Part shown: in pieces, positions 46,611 through 55,700 of the stretch
How the letters are laid out: each line of letters begins with the position of its first letter
How positions within the stretch are numbered: position 1 is the stretch's first letter
DNA from: Paraburkholderia caribensis
GTDB lineage: Bacteria > Pseudomonadota > Gammaproteobacteria > Burkholderiales > Burkholderiaceae
NCBI RefSeq assembly: GCF_002902945.1
Contig: NZ_CP026102.1
Coordinates: 2,480,001 to 2,544,000 of the forward strand
DNA length: 64,000 nt
Reading direction: 5' to 3'
The notes under the pieces: model-generated
Told to the model about the DNA's origin: nothing
The model's input: only the letters and a program-made list of their open reading frames with translations
Databases searched by the model: none
Made by a program: the position numbers and the translations under genes

Positions 46611-46850
46611 CAGAACTCTCCGTATTGACCGATAAAGCTGTGCGTCGATGCGGCGCGCGTGCGTCCGCTGTGTAATCGCGTAGTGTCGATTGTCGGCGAG
46701 CAACGGGACAAGTCACAAGCCTGTCAAAACATAACTGTGACATGCGAGCGACGTTATCCCATTGACCTGAAGAAGCAACAATGCTGTGTCAGTGTGGCAT
46801 GAAAAGCATGACTGACATGTCAGCGCGCGATTCCAGGCCTCGATATGCGC

Positions 46851-49592
46851 TCAGTGCGCCTCCTCCCAGTTCGCGCCCGCGCCCACTTCGGCGACCAGCG
46901 GCACCTTCAGTTGCGCGACGCCGCACATCAGTTCCGGCAAGCGCTTACGTACGTCGGATAGTTCGTCGTCCGGCACTTCGAGGATCAGTTCGTCGTGCAC
47001 CTGCATGATCATGCGCGTGCGGATGCCCGATGTCTCGATCCAGTTCTGCACCGCGATCATCGACATCTTGATCAGGTCGGCGGCCGTGCCCTGCATCGGC
47101 GCATTGATCGCGGCGCGCTCCGCCGCCTGACGGCGCGGGCCGTTGCCGCCGTTGATCTCGGGCAGCCACAGACGGCGGCCGAACACGGTTTCGACGTAGC
47201 CCTTCATCTTCGCGCTCGTCCGCGTGTTCTCCATGTAGGCGGCGACCCCCGGATAACGCGCGAAATAGCGGTCGATATAAAGCTTCGCTGCATCGCGTGT
47301 GATGCCGAGATTCGACGCGAGGCCGAAGGAGCTCATGCCGTAGATCAGGCCGAAGTTGATGACCTTCGCGATACGCCGCTGATCGTTCGACACTTCGAGC
47401 GGCGTCACGCTGAATACTTCGGCGGCCGTGGCCCGGTGAATGTCCTCGCCCTGTTTGAACGCGCGCAGCAGCGCTTCGTCGCCTGAGATATGCGCCATGA
47501 TGCGCAGTTCGATCTGCGAGTAGTCCGCCGACACCAGCTTGTGTCCCGGCGGCGCAATGAAGGCTTCGCGGATGCGGCGGCCTTCACCCGTGCGCACGGG
47601 AATGTTCTGCAGATTGGGATCGTTCGATGCAAGGCGGCCCGTTACGGCAACCGCCTGCGCATAGTTCGTGTGCACGCGGCCCGTGGTGGCGTTGACCATG
47701 CGCGGCAGCTTGTCGGTGTACGTCGACTTGAGCTTCGACAGCCCGCGATGTTCGAGCAAGACCTTCGGCAGCGGATAGTCTTCCGCGAGCTTTTGCAGTA
47801 CTTCTTCGTCGGTGGACGGCGCGCCGCTCGGCGTCTTCTTGATGACGGGCAATTCGAGCTTCTCGAAGAAGATCTGGCCGATCTGCTTCGGCGAGCCGAG
47901 ATTGAATTCGCCGCCAGCGAATTCGTACGCCTGTTTTTCGAGTTCGACCAGACGCGTGGCGATCTCGTTGCTTTGCACGCGCAGCTTTTCCGCATCGATC
48001 AACACGCCGTTGCGCTCCATCTTGCGCAGCACGCGAGACGTCGGCACTTCGATGTCGCGGTACACATGATCGAGTTGCGCTTCCGCGGCGACCTGCGGAT
48101 ACAGCGTCTGATGCAGACGCAACGTGATGTCGGCATCTTCGGCCGCGTATTCGGCGGCCTTGTCGAGCGCGACCTCGTCGAAGCCGATCTGCGATGCACC
48201 CTTGCCCGCGACGTCTTCATACTTGATCGTCTTCAGTCCGAGGTGACGCAGCGCGAGGTTGTCCATGTCATGCGGACGATGCGATTCGAGCACGTACGAC
48301 TGCAGCAGCGTGTCATGCTCGATGCCGTCCATGACGATGCCGTAGTTCGCGAGCACCTGCTCGTCGTACTTCAGATGCTGGCCAACCTTCTTCTTGTCCT
48401 TACTTTCGAGCCAGGGCTTGAGCTTTGCGAGCACTTCGTCGCGCGGCAACTGGACGGGCGCGTCGGGCCCGCGATGCGCGAGCGGAATGTACGCCGCCTT
48501 GCCTGCTTCGACCGCGATCGAGATGCCGACGATCTGCGCCGTCATCGGATCGAGCGACGTGGTTTCGGTATCGAACGAAGTAATGTCAGCCGCGTCGATC
48601 TTGGCGAGCCACGCGTCGAACTGCTCCCACGTCTGCACGGTGTCGTACTCATGCTCGCCGTCGACGGTCGGCGCGGGCGGCACATCCGTCTCGGGCCCTT
48701 CGACGGCATCGGCAATTTCCACTTCGCGCAGCCACGTCTTGAAGCCGCTGCGCGTGAACACGTCGCGCAGTTCTTCGCGCGACTCGGGGCGCGTAGCGAG
48801 TGTTTCTTCGAACGAGGTAATCTGTTTCGTCAGATCGCAATCCGTCTCGACGGTGACGAGCTTTCGTGCCATCGGCAGGAAATCGAGCGCGCGTCGCAGA
48901 TTGTCTCCTACCGCACCTTTGATTTCATCCGCGTGTGCGACGATGCCATCAAGGGTTTCAAATTGCGTGAGCCATTTGATCGCGGTTTTCGGGCCGCATT
49001 TCTCGACGCCCGGTACGTTGTCGACGGTATCGCCGATCAGCGACAGGTAGTCGACGATGCGCTCGGGCGGTACGCCGAACTTGCCCACGACGCCTTCGCG
49101 GTCGAGCTTCTCGTTCGTCATCGTATTGATGAGGGTGACATGATCCGTCACGAGCTGCGCCAGATCCTTGTCCCCAGTGGATACGATCACGTTCATGCCG
49201 CGCGCCTCGGCGCGCTTCGCAAGCGTGCCGATCACGTCGTCGGCCTCGACACCTTCGATCATCAGGAGCGGCCAGCCGAGCGAGCGCACGGCGACGTGAA
49301 TCGGTTCGATCTGCTTCGACAGATCTTCCGGCATCGACGGACGGTTGGCCTTGTATTGCGGATACCAGTCGTCGCGAAACGTCTTGCCTTTGGCATCGAA
49401 CACGCACGCGCTATACTCTGCCGTAACCTCCTTGCGCATACGGCGCAGCATGTTGATCATCCCGTAGAGCGCACCTGTCGGTGCGCCGTCGGGACCGCGC
49501 AAATCAGGCATCGCATGGTAGGCCCGGTATAGATAACTCGAACCGTCAACCAATAGCAGGGTCTTACCTTCCAGGTTCTGTTCTTCAGGCAT
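46851..49592 (-). CDS. polA: DNA polymerase I
   Basis: 913 residues with three domains: 5'-3' exonuclease (LLLVDGSSYLYRAYHAMPDL, VEADDVIGTLA), 3'-5' proofreading exonuclease with intact acidic motif (ITSFDTETTSLDP), and polymerase (SADYSQIELRIMAHISGD, VINFGLIYGMSSFGLA, MIMQVHDELILEVPD). It fills gaps in repair and removes Okazaki primers. The N-terminus is conserved close to the Met, so ATG 49592 must be right or nearly so, which leaves one base between it and the divergent start at 49594. Confidence 0.98.
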   Translation of the reverse strand: MPEEQNLEGKTLLLVDGSSYLYRAYHAMPDLRGPDGAPTGALYGMINMLRRMRKEVTAEYSACVFDAKGKTFRDDWYPQYKANRPSMPEDLSKQIEPIHVAVRSLGWPLLMIEGVEADDVIGTLAKRAEARGMNVIVSTGDKDLAQLVTDHVTLINTMTNEKLDREGVVGKFGVPPERIVDYLSLIGDTVDNVPGVEKCGPKTAIKWLTQFETLDGIVAHADEIKGAVGDNLRRALDFLPMARKLVTVETDCDLTKQITSFEETLATRPESREELRDVFTRSGFKTWLREVEIADAVEGPETDVPPAPTVDGEHEYDTVQTWEQFDAWLAKIDAADITSFDTETTSLDPMTAQIVGISIAVEAGKAAYIPLAHRGPDAPVQLPRDEVLAKLKPWLESKDKKKVGQHLKYDEQVLANYGIVMDGIEHDTLLQSYVLESHRPHDMDNLALRHLGLKTIKYEDVAGKGASQIGFDEVALDKAAEYAAEDADITLRLHQTLYPQVAAEAQLDHVYRDIEVPTSRVLRKMERNGVLIDAEKLRVQSNEIATRLVELEKQAYEFAGGEFNLGSPKQIGQIFFEKLELPVIKKTPSGAPSTDEEVLQKLAEDYPLPKVLLEHRGLSKLKSTYTDKLPRMVNATTGRVHTNYAQAVAVTGRLASNDPNLQNIPVRTGEGRRIREAFIAPPGHKLVSADYSQIELRIMAHISGDEALLRAFKQGEDIHRATAAEVFSVTPLEVSNDQRRIAKVINFGLIYGMSSFGLASNLGITRDAAKLYIDRYFARYPGVAAYMENTRTSAKMKGYVETVFGRRLWLPEINGGNGPRRQAAERAAINAPMQGTAADLIKMSMIAVQNWIETSGIRTRMIMQVHDELILEVPDDELSDVRKRLPELMCGVAQLKVPLVAEVGAGANWEEAH

Positions 49593-49593
49593 T

Positions 49594-50337
49594 ATGACTA
49601 AGAGAAAAGTGATTCCGAGTCTGCGATCGCTCGCAGATCAAGAGCGCGCAACAGCCAAGAAGGCCCGCGCATCGTGGCAGATGTTCACGATTATGGCAGA
49701 GTTTATCGAGGCGACCGAGTACCTCTCGGAGATCCGCCCGGCCGTGAGCATCTATGGTTCGGCGCGTCTGAAACCGAACTCGCCGTACTACAAACTGGCC
49801 ACGCAGATCGCGCGCAAACTGTCCGATGCGGGCTTCGCCGTCATCTCCGGGGGCGGCCCGGGCATCATGGAAGCGGCCAACAAGGGCGCGCATGCGGGCA
49901 AGGCGCCGTCCGTCGGCCTGAACATCGAGTTGCCGCATGAGCAGTCGGGCAACCAGTGGCAGGACATCTCGCTGCGCTTCCGTCACTTCTTCACGCGCAA
50001 GGTCACGTTCGTGAAGAACTCGGATGCCGTCATCGTGATGCCGGGCGGCTTCGGCACGCTCGACGAACTGGCCGAAGTGCTCACGCTGATTCAAACCAAG
50101 AAGTCGCGGCACGTGCCCATCATTCTGGTCGGCGCGGAGTTCTGGAAGGGACTGCTGGGCTGGTTCGAATCGCAACTGGTGCCGATGGGCCTCATCAATC
50201 CTGGCGACATGAACCTGATGCAGGTGATCGACGATCCCGACCAGGTGCTCGAAGCGGTGCTCGCGTTCTACGAAGAGCGTGAAGAACAGCCCGAACAGCA
50301 GCCGAAGTCGGACGAAGACCGGATGTTCTATCTGTGA
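49594..50337 (+). CDS. LOG-family nucleotide 5'-monophosphate nucleosidase-like protein
   Basis: 247 residues. It has the LOG signature GGGPGIMEAANKGA near residue 86 and PGGFGTLDELAEVL near 150, the phosphoribohydrolase site that splits the base from nucleoside monophosphates. The acidic tail REEQPEQQPKSDEDRMF is not part of the fold. Substrate could be a cytokinin-type or a normal nucleotide; the E. coli relative PpnN is a nucleotide scavenger. The start is one base from the polA start on the other strand. ATG 49681 is a possible later start. Confidence 0.9.
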   Translation: MTKRKVIPSLRSLADQERATAKKARASWQMFTIMAEFIEATEYLSEIRPAVSIYGSARLKPNSPYYKLATQIARKLSDAGFAVISGGGPGIMEAANKGAHAGKAPSVGLNIELPHEQSGNQWQDISLRFRHFFTRKVTFVKNSDAVIVMPGGFGTLDELAEVLTLIQTKKSRHVPIILVGAEFWKGLLGWFESQLVPMGLINPGDMNLMQVIDDPDQVLEAVLAFYEEREEQPEQQPKSDEDRMFYL

Positions 50338-50410
50338 TCTTCTGAAGCAATCGCCTCGCGGATACGTGCTGGTTAGAAGCCGCGTCCGCGATACGCGCCA
50401 TCGCGTCGCG

Positions 50411-50438
50411 ACGCGCGGCTACTTGCCGCGCGTTTTTT
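50411..50438 (+). terminator. Intrinsic terminator of the LOG gene, inside the end of lysR
   Basis: A 9-bp stem ACGCGCGGC/GCCGCGCGT, loop TACTT, then TTTTTTC on the plus strand. It spans the last codons and stop of the convergent LysR gene, so one sequence serves both. Confidence 0.85.
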
Positions 50439-51336
50439 CTTGTGCGTCGTCTTGCTTCGTTTCCTTCGCCTGCGCTTCGAGCCACCGGCAGAACTGCTCG
50501 ACGAGCGGCGCGTTCGCCACCTCGCGCCGCGCGACCCACCAGTAGCCGCGCGCATCGATGCGCGGCGCTTCCAGCGGCGTCACCAGCCGGCCTGACGCGA
50601 GTTCGTCGTCGAGCAGCGGCAGCGGTCCGAGCGCGACGCCCAGTCCATCGACAGCCGCCTGCAAGGCCAGATAGAAATGGTCGAATGACTGTTTCTTGCG
50701 GCACTTCGCCTTGACGCCCGCCGCCTGCAGCCAGTGATGCCACGCGTCCGGCCGCGTATCCGAATGCAGCAGCACGTGACGTGCGAGGTCGTCGGCGGTA
50801 TGGATGGGCAGGCGTTTCAGCAGCGCGGGACTGCACACGGGAATTTCACTTTCGTCGAGAAACTGGCCGCTCGCGCAATTCGGCCAGTGCGCGGGCCCGC
50901 GCCGCACGGCGACGTCGAAACTGTCGAGCGTCTCAACGGGTTGGTTCGATGTCGCGAGCCGCAACTCGACGTTCGGCGCCATCCGCTGAAACTGCGACAG
51001 ACGCGGCAACAGCCACTTCATTGCGAAGGTGGGCAGCGCGTTCACGCGCAGCACATGCACGACGCCCGTGTCGCGCAACTGGTCGGTCGCGGCGGCAATG
51101 CTGTCGAACGCATCCTGCACCTTCGACAGATAGCGCCGGCCGTCTTCCGTCAGCCGCACGCGCTTGCCGTTACGATGAAAGACCTGCACGCCGACCCACG
51201 CCTCGAGCGCGGCCACCTGGCGGCTGATTGCACCGTGCGTCACATGGAGTTCGTCGGCGGCTGCCGTGAAGCTGTTGCGCCGGGCAGCGGCCTCGAAGGC
51301 GCGCAGCGCCGGAAAAGGGGGAAGCTTGCGGTTCAT
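50419..51336 (-). CDS. LysR-family regulator
   Basis: 305 residues. The N-terminal winged helix (FEAAARRNSFTAAADELHVTHGAISRQVAALE) is followed by the substrate-binding domain, of the GcvA-like subgroup by its opening LPPFPALRAFEAAARR. It is divergent from the chromate transporter pair (98-bp gap) and probably controls it. A perfect palindrome lies immediately upstream of its start codon. The C-terminus is a charged tail encoded over the terminator of the neighbouring gene. Confidence 0.9.
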   Translation of the reverse strand: MNRKLPPFPALRAFEAAARRNSFTAAADELHVTHGAISRQVAALEAWVGVQVFHRNGKRVRLTEDGRRYLSKVQDAFDSIAAATDQLRDTGVVHVLRVNALPTFAMKWLLPRLSQFQRMAPNVELRLATSNQPVETLDSFDVAVRRGPAHWPNCASGQFLDESEIPVCSPALLKRLPIHTADDLARHVLLHSDTRPDAWHHWLQAAGVKAKCRKKQSFDHFYLALQAAVDGLGVALGPLPLLDDELASGRLVTPLEAPRIDARGYWWVARREVANAPLVEQFCRWLEAQAKETKQDDAQEKTRGK

Positions 51337-51337
51337 C

Positions 51338-51358
51338 CTTGTGATTCTAGATCACAAG
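51338..51358. promoter_or_regulatory. Palindromic operator candidate for the LysR regulator
   Basis: CTTGTGAT-TCTAG-ATCACAAG, 8-bp perfect arms, containing a T-N11-A core typical of LysR boxes. It touches the regulator's start codon and lies about 80 bp before the chromate transporter, as expected for autoregulation. Confidence 0.6.
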
Positions 51359-51434
51359 AGCTTGCCCTAGAAATCGTTTTGAGCGATCGGCAAACGGCGT
51401 TAACCTTCACGGCTTGTACTGGATAGTGAACGTC

Positions 51435-52043
51435 ATGGATCAGCACCCCGACGCGCCGGAGCACGCGCCCGCTCCGACCACGCGCGAAATCTTCATGGGC
51501 TTTCTGGGCCTCGGCCTGACGTCGTTCGGCGGCGCGCTGCCGCTCGCGCGGCGGACCATCGTCGACCAGCACCGCTGGCTGACGGCCGCCGAATTCACCG
51601 ATCTGCTGGGCCTGTGCCAGTTCCTGCCGGGTGGCAACGTGATCAATCTGTCGGTGGCGCTCGGCATGCGCTTTCGGGGCTTGCGCGGCGCGCTGGCGGG
51701 CATTCTCGGTCTGATCGCCGGGCCGTCGCTGGTGGTGATCGCGCTGGGCGTGCTTTACGAGCACACGCAGAACGATCCGCGCATCAAGCATCTGTTCGCC
51801 GGGCTGGCGGCTGCCGCCGCGGGATTGCTGGTCGCGATGGCCGTCAAGATCCTGATGCCGCTGCGGCACGACTTGCGCGCCGCGGCGATCGCCGCGCTCG
51901 GCTTCGTCGCGATTGCGCTGCTGCGCTTCCCGCTGCTGCCGACGATGCTCGTGCTGACGCCGCTCAGCATTTTCCTCGCGTCGCGCGTGGCGAAAGCCGA
52001 AGCGGCTGCCGGGTCCTCACAGCCGAACGAGGTGTCGAAATGA
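51435..52043 (+). CDS. chrA: Chromate transporter, first half
   Basis: 202 residues, the N-terminal domain of a split (short-chain) CHR transporter. The FMGFLGLGLTSFGGALPLARR motif and FLPGGNVINLSVALG are the family's signatures; five to six membrane helices follow. The paired protein is encoded directly downstream with an ATGA overlap. Together they act as a full-size ChrA, an inner-membrane exporter of chromate; some members carry other anions. ATG 51435 was chosen over the earlier frame start by 7 codons. Confidence 0.88.
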   Translation: MDQHPDAPEHAPAPTTREIFMGFLGLGLTSFGGALPLARRTIVDQHRWLTAAEFTDLLGLCQFLPGGNVINLSVALGMRFRGLRGALAGILGLIAGPSLVVIALGVLYEHTQNDPRIKHLFAGLAAAAAGLLVAMAVKILMPLRHDLRAAAIAALGFVAIALLRFPLLPTMLVLTPLSIFLASRVAKAEAAAGSSQPNEVSK

Positions 52044-52570
52044 TGGAAACGCTGATCGCCCTTGCCGTCATCTTCAGCCAGCTATCGCTGCTCGCTTTCG
52101 GCGGCGGCAACACGATCCTGCCGGAGATGCAGCGGCAGGTCGTCGAAGTGCATCACTGGATGCCCGCCAGCGAGTTCAGCGCGCTGTTCGCGCTTGCGCA
52201 GGCCGCGCCTGGTCCCAACATGATGGTCGTGACGCTGGTCGGCTGGCATGTGGCGGGCTGGGCGGGAATGTTGGTGACATCGCTGGCGAAGTTCGGACCG
52301 TCGTCCATCGTGACGATTCTCGCGATGCACGCGTGGAATCGCTTCAAGGACCGGCCGTGGCGGCGCGTCGCGCAGAAAGGGCTGGTGCCCGTGACGGCGG
52401 GGCTGGTCGCGGCGAGTGCGCTGCTGATCGCGAAGTCGTCGGATACGTCGTGGCTTGCATGGGGTATCACGGGCGCGTGCGCGGTGCTTGCGTTTAAGAC
52501 GCGCATTCACCCGTTGTGGTTGCTCGGAGGCGGGGCGGTTGTGGGGCTTGTCGGGTTGGCGTACGTGTGA
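52040..52570 (+). CDS. chrA: Chromate transporter, second half
   Basis: 176 residues, homologous to the first half: LSLLAFGGGNTILPEMQRQ and ALAQAAPGPNMMVVTLVGW repeat the two motifs, with about six membrane helices. ATG 52040 is within the stop of the preceding gene (ATGA) and follows GAGGTG at 6 nt. An ATG directly after (52043) is an alternative. The pair forms an antiparallel two-subunit transporter in family members (established knowledge). The 3' end is 20 bp before a 10-bp tandem repeat. Confidence 0.88.
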   Translation: MMETLIALAVIFSQLSLLAFGGGNTILPEMQRQVVEVHHWMPASEFSALFALAQAAPGPNMMVVTLVGWHVAGWAGMLVTSLAKFGPSSIVTILAMHAWNRFKDRPWRRVAQKGLVPVTAGLVAASALLIAKSSDTSWLAWGITGACAVLAFKTRIHPLWLLGGGAVVGLVGLAYV

Positions 52571-52590
52571 GGTGAATGTGGGCTGCACCT

Positions 52591-52630
52591 GCTTTGGGTT
52601 GCTTTGGGTTGCTTTGGGTTGCTTTGGGTT
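52591..52630. repeat. 10-bp tandem repeat, four perfect copies
   Basis: GCTTTGGGTT occurs four times without change at 52591-52630, just after the chromate transporter. A short inverted echo (CAAACCAAACCAAACCAAAG) lies at the other side of the element near 53336-53355. Confidence 0.95.
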
Positions 52631-52689
52631 GTCTGCGACGCGGGGTGGTTTGCTTTGGCTTTTCGCTCGCATCCGCGATTCGTTAGCTC

Positions 52690-53300
52690 GCTTCAAGCGT
52701 CGCCCCTGTGCGGGGCGGCACCTACTTTTCTTTGCCGCCGCAAAGAAAAGTAGGCAAAAGAAAGCGGCTCACACCGCCAGCGCTTGACCTTTGTCCACGG
52801 GCCCCCAACGTCCCCACACTTCACACGGCAATCACGTCATTCGTGTTCGTTGCCAGCGCTCTGAATGAGCGCCTCACCCACTTCAAGCACCCCGCGTTTC
52901 GGCATGCCGCGCCAGCCAGTCCACCGCCGCCCAGGTGGCAAACTGTGTGTCGGCCCTCGGTGCTCCACACGCTTCACTCCAGACCGATTGCGCACGCGCC
53001 CCACCCGGTAAGAGCGCCAGGCTATACGACGCGACAACCTACACACAGTTTGCCACCTGGGCGGCACATACCGTTCGCCGCCGTTTGCCCGAGTACGGGT
53101 AATCGAAGCGGGTGAGGCGCCTGTTCGAAGCGTTGGCAACGGACACCAACCAGGGCCACTGGTGTGTGAAGTGTGGGGACGTTGGGGGCCCGTGGGTAAA
53201 CGTCAAGAATTGGCGGTGTGAGCCGCTTTCTTTTGCCTACTTTTCTTTGCGGCGGCAAAGAAAAGTAGGTGCCGCCCCGCACAGGGGCGACGCCTGAAGC
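52690..53300. repeat. Large composite palindromic element, copy 2
   Basis: Between the convergent genes chrA and amn. It has 92-bp outer arms (52690-52781 and 53209-53300), each again with the 13-bp CTACTTTTCTTTG hairpin, middle arms with CGTTGCCAGCG and GAGCGCCTCACCC, and a perfect 25-bp inner inverted repeat (52926-52950 and 53041-53065) around a 90-bp core. Compared with copy 1 the core is inverted: the reverse complement of this copy's core opens TAGGTTGTCGCGTCGTATAG, matching CAGGTTGTCGCGTCGTAAAG of copy 1. Reading frames crossing it (such as 52837-53139 on the minus strand) are repeat translations, not genes. The full gap 52571-53376 holds no other gene. Confidence 0.85.
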
Positions 53301-53376
53301 TAGATAACGTAACGCGGATGCCAGCAGTAAAACAAGCAAACCAAACCAAACCAAAGCGTCGCAGACAAAAAAAACA

Positions 53377-54903
53377 CTACTGAAACGCCACTTCCGCAAA
53401 ACTCCGCAACTTCCGGCTATGCAGCTTATGCAGCCCATTAGTGCGCAGAATCTCCATCGCCTTCACCCCGATCTGCAAATGCTGATCAACCTGCGCGCGA
53501 TAGAACTGATCAGCCATACCAGGCAGCTTCAGCTCCCCATGCAAGGGCTTATCCGAAACACACAGCAACGTGCCGTAAGGCACCCGAAACCGAAACCCAT
53601 TCGCGGCGATAGTCGCACTTTCCATATCGAGCGCAATAGCCCGGCTTTGCGAAAGCCGCAACACCGGCTCCCGATGATCCCGCAATTCCCAGTTCCGGTT
53701 ATCGACGCTCGCCACCGTGCCCGTACGCATCACGCGCTTGAGTTCGGCGCCGTCCAGCTGCGTGACCTGCGCCACCGCTCGTTCGAGCGCGACCTGCACT
53801 TCGGCCAACGCCGGAATCGGCACCCACAGCGGCAGATCGTCGTCGAGCACGTGATCCTCCCGCACATAACCGTGCGCAAGCACATAGTCGCCAAGCCGCT
53901 GCGTATTGCGTAGCCCCGCGCAGTGCCCGAGCATGATCCACGCATGCGGACGCAGCACCGCGATGTGATCGGTAATCGTCTTCGCGTTCGACGGCCCGAC
54001 ACCGATATTGATCATCGTGATGCCACTGCCGTCCGCGCGCTTCAGGTGATAAGCAGGCATCTGCGGCAGGCGCGGCGGCGCATGGCCCTCGTCTTCCTGC
54101 TCGCCGAGATTCGCGTTGTACGTGACCACGTCGCCCGGTTCGACAAACGACGTGTACTCGCTGCGGTACGCCCGCAGATCGGCGTCGTCGGTCTTCGCCA
54201 TCATCGTGCGGCCGAGCTTCACGAACTCGTCGATATAGAACTGATAGTTCGTGTACAGCACGTAGTTCTGGCAATGCGTCGGTGAAGTCGCCGTGTAGTG
54301 CTTGAGCCGGTGCAGCGAAAAATCGACCCGCGCCGCCGTGAAGAGGGCGAGCGGATGCGGCTCGCCCGGCAGCGGCTCGTACGTGCCGTTGACGATGCGG
54401 TCGTCGAGCAACGCGAGGTCGGGCGAATCGAACACGTCGCGCATCGCGAGCAGTCGTTCACGGTCCAGATCGCCCTCGAGGTGAATGCCTTCGGCGAACG
54501 CGAAGTGGATGGGAATAGGCTGGTCGGACACGCCCACTTCGACCGAAACATGATGGTTCTTCACCAGCAGCCGCAATTGCTCGCGATAGTAATTGCCGAA
54601 CAGATCGGGCCGCGTCACCGTCGTTTCGAACACGCCGGGACCCGCGACAAAGCCATACGAGCGGCGCGAGTCGACATGCGTGTTGGTCTCCGTGCGCACG
54701 CGCACGAACGGGTAGCACGCGCGCACGCGCCGGTCGAACGGTTCGTTGCGGCGATAGCGCGCGAACGCATCGCGCAGGAACGACGTGTTCGCTTCATAGA
54801 TGGCGGAGAGGCGCGTGACGGCGTCGGCTGCATCGCCGAAGGCCTCGGTCGGGAACGCGTTTGCGGGCATATGCACCGCGCGTTGATTGGTCTCGTAGTT
54901 CAT
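53377..54903 (-). CDS. amn: AMP nucleosidase
   Basis: 508 residues. The N-terminal half is the Amn-specific domain (YPFVRVRTETNTHVDSRRSYG) and the C-terminal half a nucleoside phosphorylase fold (INIGVGPSNAKTITDHIAVLRP, ALDMESATIAANGFRFRVPYG, with the DMES catalytic loop). It splits AMP to adenine and ribose 5-phosphate, adjusting the adenylate pool. ATG 54903 has GAGG 9 nt upstream; the longer frame adds 33 unrelated residues. It faces chrA across the palindromic element. Confidence 0.95.
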   Translation of the reverse strand: MNYETNQRAVHMPANAFPTEAFGDAADAVTRLSAIYEANTSFLRDAFARYRRNEPFDRRVRACYPFVRVRTETNTHVDSRRSYGFVAGPGVFETTVTRPDLFGNYYREQLRLLVKNHHVSVEVGVSDQPIPIHFAFAEGIHLEGDLDRERLLAMRDVFDSPDLALLDDRIVNGTYEPLPGEPHPLALFTAARVDFSLHRLKHYTATSPTHCQNYVLYTNYQFYIDEFVKLGRTMMAKTDDADLRAYRSEYTSFVEPGDVVTYNANLGEQEDEGHAPPRLPQMPAYHLKRADGSGITMINIGVGPSNAKTITDHIAVLRPHAWIMLGHCAGLRNTQRLGDYVLAHGYVREDHVLDDDLPLWVPIPALAEVQVALERAVAQVTQLDGAELKRVMRTGTVASVDNRNWELRDHREPVLRLSQSRAIALDMESATIAANGFRFRVPYGTLLCVSDKPLHGELKLPGMADQFYRAQVDQHLQIGVKAMEILRTNGLHKLHSRKLRSFAEVAFQ

Positions 54904-55123
54904 CTTCGTTCGCCTCGATTGATGCAATGACATTACCACGGAACCCACCGCTTTTCGATGTGCCCGCGCCCGCGCATCGCGGGTTAGCGTGTTGCCGCGC
55001 ACGCAGGGCGGCCCTTTCTGCAGCTCGCGCGGGAAGCGCGCAAAATAAGGCTATCGCCCGTTGTTCATGCCCGTGGGCAGCAGTGGATTTGCTAGAATTG
55101 GGCCACCTAATCGGAGAAACACC

Positions 55124-55531
55124 ATGAAGCCGCTCTTCCCCGTCGCCGTTGCGCTGATGCTCGCCGTCAGCGGCGTCGCGATGGCTGCCCAGCCTGCCCC
55201 GTCCGCGCAAGAGGCGCAGGCAGCCGCAGACGCCCAAGCCGCCGCCAACGAACGGGCCGGCCTGCCGGATCTGAGAGCGATCAACCGCCCCGCGGCCGAA
55301 GTCAGCTCGAAAGTCGAGATCAACCAGCCGCGCACGCCGAGCTTCCACGAACGCAGCGGCAACGGTACCGAAATCACCGAGTACCGCGACAAGGGCAAGC
55401 CCGTCGAAATCGACGTGCGCTCGAACTTCGGCACGCGCTACCAGATGAGCGCGCCGACCGACACGTCGCCGCGCGTGTACGAATCCGGCAAGCCGCCCGC
55501 GCGCCTGCCGTCCGTGAACCTGCATTACTGA
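55124..55531 (+). CDS. DUF2782-family exported protein
   Basis: 135 residues. A signal peptide ends at GVAMAA near residue 22, followed by an Ala/Gln-rich helix and a C-terminal DUF2782-like part (GNGTEITEYRDKGKPVEIDV, YQMSAPTDTSPRVY). The family is known near polA and thrB in other proteobacteria, as here (thrB follows by 169 bp). Function unknown, periplasmic. ATG 55124 follows CGGAG; an extended -10 TGCTAGAAT lies at about 55090-55098. A GC-rich hairpin (55542-55576) after the stop lacks a T-run. Confidence 0.8.
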   Translation: MKPLFPVAVALMLAVSGVAMAAQPAPSAQEAQAAADAQAAANERAGLPDLRAINRPAAEVSSKVEINQPRTPSFHERSGNGTEITEYRDKGKPVEIDVRSNFGTRYQMSAPTDTSPRVYESGKPPARLPSVNLHY

Positions 55532-55700
55532 TTGCCCCGAGAGCCGGCGCGCTGCCTTTTGGCGTGCGCGCCGGCTTGCTTCAAGCCGATCCGCCGGCCC
55601 AAATCAGCCCGGCGCGAATCGCAACAACGCTTTCAGCCCGCTTTCCCCAACCTCGCACTGGCTCAACGCCAGCCGACCAACCTGATCCGACGCCCCACGC

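Noticed and set aside
47490..49532. A 680-codon ORF antisense to polA
   Set aside because: Shadow of polA with no recognisable domain.
52837..53139. A 100-codon protein inside palindromic element copy 2
   Set aside because: It translates the inverted repeats; a related stretch occurs in copy 1 only because the DNA is repeated.
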